Assembly: GCA_021777685.1 (NCBI GenBank)
Contig: JAJYDH010000394.1
Location: 1 to 6,094 of the forward strand
Source of the DNA: Planctomycetota bacterium
GTDB lineage: Bacteria > Planctomycetota > Planctomycetia > Isosphaerales > Isosphaeraceae
DNA: 6,094 bases
Direction of reading: 5' to 3'
Shown piece after piece: positions 1-5,579 of this stretch. The stretch's first letter is position 1. Every line of letters begins with the position of its first letter. The notes under the pieces were generated by a model that worked only from the letters and a program-made list of their open reading frames with translations, had not been told where the DNA came from and searched no databases. The translations under genes and the position numbers were made by a program.

Positions 1-93
1 GACCTCGGCCAGGGCCCGGCCGAGCCGTTCGGTATCGGCCTCCGAGGCGACTTCGAGGACCAGGGAGTTTGCGCCGACTCGCTCGATTTTCAC
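1..93 (-). CDS. tsaE: Probable TsaE, N-terminal fragment (tRNA t6A biosynthesis ATPase), partial at left edge
   Basis: Thirty-one codons are visible, from a GTG at 91-93 to the window edge, with no stop. The peptide opens MKIERVGANSLVLEVASEAD and continues TERLGRALAEV. The pattern 'S-E-x-x-T-x-x-L-G-R-x-L-A' is the usual N-terminus of the TsaE/YjeE P-loop ATPase family, just before the Walker A motif, which would lie outside the window. TsaE works with TsaB and TsaD in threonylcarbamoylation of adenosine 37 in ANN-decoding tRNAs. The GTG overlaps the thiL stop by 4 nt (GTGA), the signature of translational coupling. The upstream ribosome site is weak (G-rich only), consistent with coupling. 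The call rests on a short stretch without the nucleotide-binding motif, so another small protein cannot be excluded. Confidence 0.6.
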   Translation of the reverse strand, partial: MKIERVGANSLVLEVASEADTERLGRALAEV

Positions 94-1052
94 GATTCGC
101 CCGCCCCGGCCAGGTGATCGAACCCGCCCGCCCGGAGGTTTGAAATGAACCCATCGGTTCGTCTGAGCCGGAGCCCGGCATCGGCATCGGCATCGATCAC
201 CCCAACCCAAAACAGGGTCACGCCTTGGGGCGGGTCGGCGAGCAGGCGATTGGCTTCGTCTGGCGCGACCGTCAGGCAGAGTTCGAAGTCCTCGCCGTCG
301 TTCAGGGCGTGGTCGAGGGCCGGCCGGCCGTCGAGCCGGCTCGCCTCGCGGGCGTCGTCGTGGATCGGGATCGAGGCGGCGTCGAGGGTCGCCCCGAGGT
401 TCCCGCTTTCTTCTAAGATGTGGCCGAGGTCGGAGGCCAGGCCGTCGGAGATGTCGATGAGGGCGTGGATCGACGCGACCTCGGCCAGCGCGAGGGCCTC
501 GGTCACGCGCGGCTTCGGGGCGAGATGCCGCCCGAGCAGGCTCCCGCCGAGCGAGCCCGTCACCAGGACCGCGTCGCCCGGTTGGGCGCCGGATCGCCGG
601 ATCGCCCCCCGGGGGGTGGTCTCTCCCAAAAGGGTCACGGTCACGACGAGCGGGCCGTCCCAGGCGTTGGTGTCGCCCCCTGCCAGGGTCACGCCGAACG
701 CCTCGGCCAGCGGGGCCATCCCGGCGTGGAGCCCCTGCGCCACCTCGACGGCCGACCCCCTCGGCAGCGCGACCGCCACGAAGGCCGCGACCGGCACGCC
801 CGCCATCGCGGCGATGTCGGAGAGGTTCACCGCCAGGGACTTGTAGCCGACCTGCTCGGGCGTCGCCTCGCCGAGCAGGAAGTGCCGGCCGTCCATGAGC
901 ATGTCGGTCGTGACCAGGACCTCGGCCCCGGGCGTGAATCGGATCGAGGCGCAATCGTCGCCGATCCCCAGCGCGACCCGCCCGCCGGCCTTCGACCGCT
1001 CGCGAATCCAGGCGATGAGGCCGAACTCGCCGGCCGGCTCACTCGCGGACAT
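90..1052 (-). CDS. thiL: Thiamine-monophosphate kinase ThiL
   Basis: A cytosolic kinase of 320 residues, the usual ThiL length. It phosphorylates thiamine monophosphate to thiamine diphosphate with ATP, the last step of cofactor synthesis. It belongs to the PurM/AIR-synthase-like fold. Visible motifs in order are GIGDDCA (residues 29-35, metal binding), TTDMLMDGRHF (48-58), GYKSLAVNLSDIAAMAGVP (69-87), GGDT (125-128), VTGSLGGS (164-171), DISDGLASDL (200-209, metal binding) and GEDFEL (253-258). All match the family order. The ATG at 1050-1052 has GGAG seven bases upstream (1060-1063), which supports this start. The gene overlaps the upstream membrane-protein gene by 14 nt and tsaE by 4 nt. 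No other thi gene is in view, so the placement is operonic rather than pathway-based. GGDT is followed by NAW instead of the more common TR/TS, a small variation. Confidence 0.96.
   Translation of the reverse strand: MSASEPAGEFGLIAWIRERSKAGGRVALGIGDDCASIRFTPGAEVLVTTDMLMDGRHFLLGEATPEQVGYKSLAVNLSDIAAMAGVPVAAFVAVALPRGSAVEVAQGLHAGMAPLAEAFGVTLAGGDTNAWDGPLVVTVTLLGETTPRGAIRRSGAQPGDAVLVTGSLGGSLLGRHLAPKPRVTEALALAEVASIHALIDISDGLASDLGHILEESGNLGATLDAASIPIHDDAREASRLDGRPALDHALNDGEDFELCLTVAPDEANRLLADPPQGVTLFWVGVIDADADAGLRLRRTDGFISNLRAGGFDHLAGAGES
177..194. repeat. Three tandem copies of hexamer GGCATC
   Basis: Three perfect head-to-tail copies lie inside thiL. On the coding strand they read as (GATGCC)3, giving Asp-Ala-Asp-Ala-Asp-Ala at about residues 287-292, in a loop near the C-terminus. 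Copy-number change would keep frame. It is probably a slippage product with no function. Confidence 0.8.
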
Positions 1053-1386
1053 GGGGCGGCTCCAGGGCTCGGGCCAATTGCCGGCGGAGGTCCGCCAGCG
1101 TCCCGGCCAGGCCGAAGACCAGGAGCAGCGACGACCCCAGCCCGATGACGCTCGCGACCAGATAGACGAGGAAAATCGAGTCCGGGGACTGCCCGAAGAC
1201 GAAGCCGGCGGCCTGCGAGAGGGCGCCGCTCGCGGCCTCGCCCGCGAAGCCGGCGGCGGCCAAGACCAGCATCGGCGAGAGTCGCCGATGGGACAGGCAG
1301 ACCAGACAGCCCGTCACGGTCACCACCAGGCCCAGCACTCCCAGCCCCTGGGAGATGAACAGGTAGAGCTTGACCAGGTCGCTCAT
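1039..1386 (-). CDS. Small hypothetical membrane protein with three predicted helices
   Basis: I do not recognise this 115-residue protein. Three hydrophobic stretches are clear: about residues 7-31, 38-64 (interrupted by Gly/Ala/Ser and one Glu) and 71-97. A basic loop (SHRRL, 32-36) lies between the first two, and the tail after residue 98 is charged (LRRQLARALEPPHVRE), so the C-terminus probably lies in the cytoplasm. The ATG at 1384-1386 overlaps the glycerate kinase stop as ATGA and has GGAGGAG about eight bases upstream. This is a better start than the ATG 87 nt further upstream, which would add an unlikely Arg/Gly-rich extension antiparallel to no domain and deep inside glycerate kinase. 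Its end overlaps thiL by 14 nt. The tight coupling suggests it is translated with its neighbours, but gives no function. No catalytic or binding motif is visible. Confidence 0.8.
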   Translation of the reverse strand: MSDLVKLYLFISQGLGVLGLVVTVTGCLVCLSHRRLSPMLVLAAAGFAGEAASGALSQAAGFVFGQSPDSIFLVYLVASVIGLGSSLLLVFGLAGTLADLRRQLARALEPPHVRE

Positions 1387-2549
1387 CGGGAGGTCTCCTC
1401 CGTCGAGATCCCGGGACCCCGGAGCCCCGCCAAAAACGCCCGGACCGCCTGCTCGGCGGCGGCTTCGAGCCATTCGGAGGCCCGGCCCATCGCGTCTTCG
1501 AGCGAGGCCGGCCCCGGGCAGAGGCTGAAGTAGGCGTCGATCCCCTCGGAGAGCACGTCCTCCGCCCCCGGGCCGATCGAGCCGGCGATCGCCAGCGTCG
1601 GGACTCCCTCGGATCGGGCCAGCCTCGCCACCCCGACCGCCGTCTTGCCGAAGGCGCTCGACGCGTCGAGCGCCCCTTCGGCCGTCAGGCAGAGGTCGGC
1701 GCCGGCCAGCCGCTTGGCCAGCCCGACGGCCTCGATGACGAGCGAGACGCCCGGCCCCAGCTCGCCGCCCGCGAAGGCGATCAGCCCGGCCCCCAGACCG
1801 CCCGCGGCGCCGGAGCCGGGGACGTCGGCGACGTCGACCCCGAGGTCCCGCCGGATGATCCGGGCGAAGTGTTCCAGGTTCCGGTCGAGGATCGCGACCA
1901 GTTCGGGCGTCGCCCCCTTCTGCGGCCCGTAGACGCTGGAGGCTCCCCGGGGGCCGCAGAGGGGATTGGCCACGTCGCAGGCCACCGCGACCGTGACTCC
2001 CGCCAGCGGGTCGAGGTCCGGTCGGGCGATCCGGGCGAGCCGGGCCAGCGGGCCGCCGCCGGGCGGGAGGTCGTCGCCCCGGTCGTCCAGGAGCCGATAT
2101 CCCAGCGCCTGGGCCATCCCGGCGCCGCCGTCGTTGGTGGCGCTCCCGCCGATGCCCACGATCAGCCGGTCGGCCCCTCCGAGGATGGCGGCCCGGATCA
2201 GCTCGCCGGTCCCGAAGGTCGAGGCCCGCATCGGGTCGCGGAGGAGAGGCGGGACGAGGACCAGGCCCGAGGCCGCCGCCATCTCGATCACCGCCGTCCG
2301 GCCGTCACCGAGCCGCCCGTACCGGGCGACGACCGCCTCGCCGAGCGGCCCGGTCACGGTGGCCTCGCGATAGTGGCCGCCCGTCGCCTCGACCAGGGCC
2401 TCCACGGTCCCCTCGCCGCCGTCGGCCATCGGGACGAGGTCGAGGGTCGCCCCGGGGATCGCCCGGCCAACGCCCCGAGCGATCGAGCGGGCGGCCTCGG
2501 GGGCCGAGAGACTGCCCTTGAACTTGTCGGGGGCGACGATCACCTTCAT
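1383..2549 (-). CDS. glxK: Glycerate kinase (GlxK/GarK family)
   Basis: A cytosolic kinase of 388 residues, the normal size for the bacterial type of glycerate kinase. It phosphorylates D-glycerate with ATP, usually to 2-phosphoglycerate in this family, and feeds glyoxylate or serine-derived carbon into lower glycolysis. Family landmarks are the N-terminal MKVIVAPDKFKGSLSAPEAA (1-20), PMADGGEGT (40-48), GTGELIRAA (113-121), GIGGSATNDGGAGMAQALG (132-150), CDVANPLCGP (191-200), YGPQKGA (207-213), GSGAAGGLGAGL (245-256) and TAEGALDASSAFGKTAVGVA (289-308). The last block is usually written GEGRxDxQ(T/S)xxGK; here Arg is Ala and Gln is Ser. The ATG at 2547-2549 starts exactly at the conserved MKVIVAPDKFKGS, so it is secure, although the upstream GGGAAG is a weak ribosome site. 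A 95-nt gap separates it from the protease gene, so it may have its own promoter, but none stands out. That gap holds an 11-nt perfect inverted repeat, GTCGATTCGAC, at 2589-2599. The stop overlaps the next gene. Whether the product is 2- or 3-phosphoglycerate cannot be read from the sequence, so the symbol is by family. Confidence 0.95.
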   Translation of the reverse strand: MKVIVAPDKFKGSLSAPEAARSIARGVGRAIPGATLDLVPMADGGEGTVEALVEATGGHYREATVTGPLGEAVVARYGRLGDGRTAVIEMAAASGLVLVPPLLRDPMRASTFGTGELIRAAILGGADRLIVGIGGSATNDGGAGMAQALGYRLLDDRGDDLPPGGGPLARLARIARPDLDPLAGVTVAVACDVANPLCGPRGASSVYGPQKGATPELVAILDRNLEHFARIIRRDLGVDVADVPGSGAAGGLGAGLIAFAGGELGPGVSLVIEAVGLAKRLAGADLCLTAEGALDASSAFGKTAVGVARLARSEGVPTLAIAGSIGPGAEDVLSEGIDAYFSLCPGPASLEDAMGRASEWLEAAAEQAVRAFLAGLRGPGISTEETSR

Positions 2550-2644
2550 GGATGCTTCCCGACGCGGGCTCGATGCGGCTCGAAAGGGGTCGATTCGACG
2601 TCCAGCTTAGTCGATCGCCGGCCGGTCGGGCAGGGGCGAGCGGA

Positions 2645-4069
2645 TCAGCGGTTGATCGCGGCCCCGGCGTAGGCCGTCGTCGGGTCGGCCAGGCTCATCG
2701 ACCCCTGGTGGATGCTGTTGCTCCGGACGATGTAGAAGGGCAAGAGCTGCGAGTGGGCGACCTCGGGCTGGCGGAGGATGTAGAGCACGTTGTCGGGCCG
2801 GATCGTCTCCCAGTGCCGGGTCCCGACGTTCATCCCGACGAGGATGTCCCCCTTTAGGATCGACGCCCGGCCGGCCGGGCTGTCTGGGACGACCGACTCG
2901 ACATAGAGCCCGCCGTGGAGCTGGGGCGAGGCGGCGGTGACGTAGGCCGAGTCGACCGGGGTGACCTTGAGGCCCAGCGTCCGCCAGACCTGCGCGGCGG
3001 CGTCGAGATTGGCGGTCGCGGTGGCGGCGGGGATGCCGGCCCGGCCGATCGGGCGGACATCGAGGAGCATCTCCTGCTCCTTGCCGTCGCGGCGGACGAC
3101 CACCCGGGACGGCTGGCCGGGCTGGGCGTCGAGCAGGGCCCGCTCGATGTCGAGCGAGTTGGTCACGGGAAGCTCGCCGATGCTCATCACGCGGTCCCCG
3201 ACTCGGAAGCCGGACGCCTCGGCGGGGCTGCTCGACTGGACCTCGGTGAGGACGACATACCGGCCGTCGGCGAGGATCGACTCGCCCGCGACCAGCCCGT
3301 GCCACTTGAGGGCGAGCCGCCGGGTGCTCATCATCTCGGTCGCCACCTTCTTCACGTCGTCGATCGGCAGGGCGAAGCCGATCCCCTGGGCGCCCGAGCG
3401 GGTCGCCACGTTGATCCCCACGAGGTCCCCCTCGATGTTGATCAAGGGGCCGCCCGAGTTGCCGGGGTTGATGCAGGCGTCGGTCTGGATCAGGTTCCGG
3501 TAGACCTGCTCGTCGGAGAGGGTGACGTTCCGCTTGAGGGCACTGACGATCCCCTGCGAGATGGTGTTCTCGTAACCGAAGGCGTTGCCGATGGTGATCA
3601 CCGTCTCGCCGAGCATGAGGTCGGCCGAGGTGCCGATGGCGATCGCGGGGAGCGGGCGGCCGGCGTCGACCTTGATGACGGCCAGGTCCATCTCCCTGTC
3701 CGACTGGATCACGCGGGCGGGCAGGTTGGTCCCGTCGAAGAGGTGGACCTCGATCCCCTGGACCTTGTCCACGACGTGGTGGTTGGTCACGATGAAGCCC
3801 CGGCCGTCGACGATGACGCCGGTGCCCATCCCGCTCACCCGAGGACGCTGGCTCTCCTCGCTTGAGAAGGGCCAGCGGCTGGTGGAAGCCGCCTTCTTCT
3901 CGCTGGAGATGCTCACGACGCTCGGCTGGGCCTTGCGGACCGCCTCGGTCACGGCGGACTTCCGCGTCGCCAGGTCGGCGGAGGCTGAGGGCAGGGGCCC
4001 GAAGAGGGCCGCGGCGACCATCGTCGCCACAAGCCAGAGTCCATCCCGTCGCATCTTGGGCAGTGGCAC
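2645..4069 (-). CDS. Exported HtrA/DegP-like serine protease with two PDZ domains
   Basis: A 474-residue trypsin-fold protease, probably acting on misfolded or regulatory proteins outside the cytoplasmic membrane. Residues 1-31 form a signal peptide: basic start (KMRR), hydrophobic core LWLVATMVAAALFG, and a likely cleavage after SASA (28-31). The protease domain spans about 40-250 with the complete triad: His98 in TNHHVV, Asp128 in REMDLAVIKV, Ser205 in NPGNSGGPL. A first PDZ domain lies at about 255-340 (GFRVGDRVMSIGELPV). A second, less typical one lies at about 361-455, with GDILVGMN and HWETIRPDNVLYIL, a form I associate with planctomycete HtrA-like proteins. The GTG at 4067-4069 is chosen because AGGGGG lies seven bases upstream; the ATG at 4052-4054 (residue 6) would also keep the signal peptide. 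It is the first leftward gene after the divergent region and 95 nt upstream of glycerate kinase. There is no sign of inactivation. Confidence 0.93.
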   Translation of the reverse strand: MPLPKMRRDGLWLVATMVAAALFGPLPSASADLATRKSAVTEAVRKAQPSVVSISSEKKAASTSRWPFSSEESQRPRVSGMGTGVIVDGRGFIVTNHHVVDKVQGIEVHLFDGTNLPARVIQSDREMDLAVIKVDAGRPLPAIAIGTSADLMLGETVITIGNAFGYENTISQGIVSALKRNVTLSDEQVYRNLIQTDACINPGNSGGPLINIEGDLVGINVATRSGAQGIGFALPIDDVKKVATEMMSTRRLALKWHGLVAGESILADGRYVVLTEVQSSSPAEASGFRVGDRVMSIGELPVTNSLDIERALLDAQPGQPSRVVVRRDGKEQEMLLDVRPIGRAGIPAATATANLDAAAQVWRTLGLKVTPVDSAYVTAASPQLHGGLYVESVVPDSPAGRASILKGDILVGMNVGTRHWETIRPDNVLYILRQPEVAHSQLLPFYIVRSNSIHQGSMSLADPTTAYAGAAINR

Positions 4070-4171
4070 GTTGGAGCCCCCTAGGCTGATCCTGGCCAGA
4101 GACCCGACCGGGCCGACGCGCCCAAACCGCCTTGGGGCCGCCGTGCCCGACCGAATCCGCCGGAAGTCGCC

Positions 4172-4199
4172 TTGACACGACCCCCGACGTGCTTTGAAT
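4172..4199 (+). promoter_or_regulatory. Candidate sigma-70-like promoter, rightward
   Basis: A perfect TTGACA (4172-4177) is followed after 16 bases by TTGAAT (4194-4199), which matches the -10 consensus at four of six positions. If used, it would give a leader of about 225 nt before the TPR gene. The match may be accidental, and sigma-70 promoters are poorly defined in this phylum. Confidence 0.3.
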
Positions 4200-4373
4200 C
4201 GACCTCATCCGGGGCCGGCTTGCGGCCTCCTCGCCCCCGAGTCGGACGCCTTTTCCCCCTTTCCTCAAGACCCTCAAAGCTTGCCCAGGCCGATCCCGGC
4301 CCGTCGCCGATTTTCAAACGATATTGTTCGATCGCGAACCGACCCGGACCTCGTCCTCGGGAGCTCGTTCGGA

Positions 4374-4379
4374 TAGAAT
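4374..4379 (+). promoter_or_regulatory. Candidate -10 box upstream of the TPR gene
   Basis: TAGAAT differs from TATAAT at one position and lies 51 nt upstream of the ATG at 4431, implying a leader of about 45 nt. No good -35 element is present at the expected distance (around 4351-4356 reads TCGTCC), so it would need an activator or an alternative sigma factor. Confidence 0.35.
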
Positions 4380-4430
4380 CCCGTGCGATCTCACCCGGAA
4401 TCACGACGACCGAACACGGAGACCCGACCG

Positions 4431-4754
4431 ATGGCCGAGAAGTCGCCGAGGCGCCTGAAGCTCGAAGCCAGCCTGGCGGAAGACCCGGCCGACGCCTTCC
4501 TCCGCTATGGCCTGGCCGTCCAGTGCCTCCGCGAGGGGGACGTCGAGGAAGGTCGCGAACGGCTCAAGGCCCTCATCGCCGACCAGCCCGACGACACCGT
4601 CGCCGCCCGACAGCAGCTCGGCCAGTCGTACCTGGAGGCCGAGGAGTTTGAAGAGGCCCGTGAAATCCTCCGCGCCGGGATCGCGCTGGCCCACAAACGG
4701 GGCGACTGGCACGCGGCCGGTGAGATGGAAGGGCTGCTCTCGCAAATCGGTTGA
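4431..4754 (+). CDS. Short TPR-repeat protein
   Basis: A 107-residue soluble protein made almost entirely of helix-turn-helix TPR units. The first covers about residues 18-55 (DPADAFLRYGLAVQCLREGD) and the second about 56-92 (ARQQLGQSYLEAEEFEEARE). A partial closing helix follows, ending HAAGEMEGLLSQIG. There is no signal peptide or membrane segment, so it probably acts in the cytoplasm as a protein-interaction adaptor. Small proteins with this start and a 'G(N/D)xHAAGEM' end are, from memory, common in planctomycetes, where they are often auto-named chaperones without direct evidence. The ATG at 4431 is preferred over an in-frame ATG 48 nt upstream because GGAG (4418-4421) lies nine bases before it and the extension looks non-coding. 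It is the only rightward gene and converges on the PfpI-family gene with a 49-nt gap. Binding partner unknown. Confidence 0.88.
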   Translation: MAEKSPRRLKLEASLAEDPADAFLRYGLAVQCLREGDVEEGRERLKALIADQPDDTVAARQQLGQSYLEAEEFEEAREILRAGIALAHKRGDWHAAGEMEGLLSQIG

Positions 4755-4761
4755 TCCGCCG

Positions 4762-4806
4762 TGACGGGGCAGGGCGGGGGCGGCGCCCCACGCCCGCCGG
4801 CCGTCA
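4762..4806. terminator. GC-rich hairpin between convergent genes, likely bidirectional terminator
   Basis: Nested arms pair as follows: TGACGG (4762-4767) with CCGTCA (4801-4806), GGC (4768-4770) with GCC (4796-4798), GGGCG (4772-4776) with CGCCC (4791-4795), and GGGGC (4777-4781) with GCCCC (4785-4789) around a GGC loop. Unpaired bases are A4771, A4790 and GG at 4799-4800. This gives 19 base pairs with small bulges. It starts eight bases after the TPR stop and its right arm includes the stop codon of the PfpI-family gene. No T run follows on either strand, so it is not a textbook intrinsic terminator; it may act with Rho or protect 3' ends. Confidence 0.5.
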
Positions 4807-5337
4807 TCCCTTCGCGCCGGCGAGCGCCTCGAAGATCCCCTTCATGAACGCCGGCAGATCGTCGGGGGTCCGGCTTGTGACGATGTTGCCGTCCCGGACG
4901 CACGCGTCGTCCTGCCAGACGCCCCCGGCGTTCTCGACGTCGTCGCGGATCGAGTAGAATCCGGTGATCTTCCGCCCCTGGATCGCCCTGGTCGAGCAGA
5001 GCATCCAGGGGCCGTGGCAGATCGCGGCCACGACCTTGCCCAGCTTGATCCCCCGCGTCACCATCTCGACCATCGCCGGATTCCGGCGCATGTGGTCGGG
5101 CGAGTAGCCGCCGGGGACCACGATCACGTCGAAGTCCGCCGCCTTGACGTCGGCCGCCGAGGCGTCGGCCCTGGCCGGATAGCCGTGCTTCGACGGGTAA
5201 GACTCGCCGGCCTTGGGCCCGACGATCGACACCGTCGCCCCGGCCTCGCGGAGCCGGAGCGCCGGATACCAGAGTTCCAGATCCTCGTAAAGCTTCTCGA
5301 CCAGGATGGCGACGCGAAGGCCCGGGATGTGGCTCAT
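4804..5337 (-). CDS. PfpI/DJ-1-family protein (type 1 glutamine amidotransferase-like)
   Basis: A 177-residue cytosolic protein, full length for the PfpI group of the DJ-1 superfamily. The nucleophile elbow AAICHGPWML (104-113) carries Cys107 and His108. The conserved acidic residue is Glu18 in LYEDLELWYP, matching the Glu-Asp pair of archaeal PfpI-type enzymes. Other family marks are VAILVE (9-14), DVIVVPGGYSPDHMR (70-84) and the C-terminal NIVTSRTPDDLPAFMK (151-166), which matches the usual TSRxPxDLPAF. Members have been reported as intracellular proteases, chaperones or glyoxalase/deglycase enzymes acting on methylglyoxal damage; the sequence cannot choose among these. The ATG at 5335-5337 has GGAG eight bases upstream. 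It overlaps, as ATGA, the end of an open stretch coming from the LRR side. Its own GC is high, unlike the sequence immediately upstream. Confidence 0.93.
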   Translation of the reverse strand: MSHIPGLRVAILVEKLYEDLELWYPALRLREAGATVSIVGPKAGESYPSKHGYPARADASAADVKAADFDVIVVPGGYSPDHMRRNPAMVEMVTRGIKLGKVVAAICHGPWMLCSTRAIQGRKITGFYSIRDDVENAGGVWQDDACVRDGNIVTSRTPDDLPAFMKGIFEALAGAKG

Positions 5338-5558
5338 GATGGCTGCTCCATTGAAGTTGTTCTGCTTCTCATCATGGAGGCATCGGAATCTTCCGGCTCG
5401 ATGATCCCCTCAGAGGCTATCCGGGTTTCAACTGTTACCTTCAAAGGAGTTACGACATATTCAATATCACCGACACGATCGAAAATCTCCGGTTTTCCCA
5501 AGCGAACCCAGACAGATCGACGATCGCCAATACGACGTAAGCCGGAGTTGGGTACCAG
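5334..5558 (-). pseudogene. Open coding-like stretch in the LRR frame, no start codon: possible gene remnant or lost C-terminal extension
   Basis: Directly after the TAA of the LRR gene (5559-5561), the same frame stays open for 74 codons and stops at a TGA (5334-5336) that overlaps the PfpI-family start as ATGA. The translation looks protein-like, for example RRIGDRRSVWVRLGKPEIF (residues 8-26) and DIEYVVTPLKVTVETRI (31-47), with many purine-first codons. There is no ATG or GTG near its beginning; the first TTG is at codon 20 and the first ATG is near the end. It could be a decayed gene, a former C-terminal part of the LRR protein cut off by the TAA, or chance. The opposite strand is also open over most of this stretch, which weakens the case. 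I recognise no family. Confidence 0.3.
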
Positions 5559-5579
5559 TTACATTTCCGGATAGCCTCT
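5412..5579. repeat. Degenerate inverted repeat, 168 bp overall (possible small inverted-repeat element)
   Basis: AGAGGCTATCCGG at 5412-5424 recurs exactly, on the other strand, at 5567-5579. Similarity continues inward in the same order and almost the same spacing: AACTGTTACC (5430-5439) pairs with AACTGGTACC (complement of 5551-5560), 9 of 10; TTACGACATATT (5450-5461) pairs with TTACGTCGTATT (complement of 5529-5540), 9 of 12. Gaps between blocks are 5 or 6 nt and 10 or 10 nt, with little identity. About 67 nt separate the arms, and a small GAAAA/TTTTC hairpin (5481-5497) lies near the centre. The right arm contains the last codons and stop of the LRR gene. No target-site duplication is evident. 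It may be a decayed MITE-like element, an inverted duplication, or a structured RNA element. Confidence 0.55.

Larger units (their letters stand above)
4070..4430. other. 361-bp divergent intergenic region between protease and TPR genes
   Basis: No convincing gene lies here. Open frames exist on both strands, but their products are Arg/Gly/Pro-rich and lack domains. On the leftward strand a purine-rich tract (complement of 4249-4267) lies about 180 nt before the protease start. A lower-GC patch at about 4310-4330 contains ACGATATTGTTCG and a short inverted repeat, GTTCG-ATCG-CGAAC (4326-4339), possibly an operator. Two candidate rightward promoter elements are listed separately. I could not find a clear leftward promoter for the protease gene. 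Confidence 0.6.

Noticed and set aside
145..846. Long rightward open frame across thiL (233 codons)
   Set aside because: It is Ser/Arg/Ala-rich with no domain, the typical antisense image of a high-GC gene; thiL on the other strand has every family motif.
420..1533. Rightward open frames of over 200 codons across thiL and the membrane-protein gene
   Set aside because: Products are Gly/Arg/His/Gln-rich without motifs, opposite to well-supported genes; such frames are expected at this GC.
2589..2599. Perfect 11-nt inverted repeat GTCGATTCGAC upstream of glycerate kinase as an operator
   Set aside because: Too short to separate from chance in sequence rich in CGA/TCG words, and no clear promoter lies beside it.
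1869..2672. Rightward 267-codon open frame across glycerate kinase
   Set aside because: Antisense of a gene with clear family motifs; composition Arg/Gly/Asp/His-rich and no recognisable domain.
2915..3865. Rightward 316-codon open frame across the protease gene
   Set aside because: Asp/Gly/Val/His-rich antisense image with no domain and no ribosome site.
2607..4277. Leftward 556-codon open frame in another frame of the protease gene
   Set aside because: Longer than the protease gene itself, but the product is an Arg/Pro/Gly-rich low-complexity string; the protease frame has a signal peptide, catalytic triad and PDZ domains.
4081..4404. Leftward 107-codon open frame in the divergent region
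   Set aside because: Basic, Gly/Arg-rich product without domain or good start context; best read as non-coding leader.
5014..5574. Rightward 186-codon open frame opposite the PfpI gene and upstream region
   Set aside because: Its first half is the antisense of PfpI; its second half is Ser/Thr/Arg-rich, as expected for antisense of the leftward open stretch and the inverted repeat. No ribosome site was seen.
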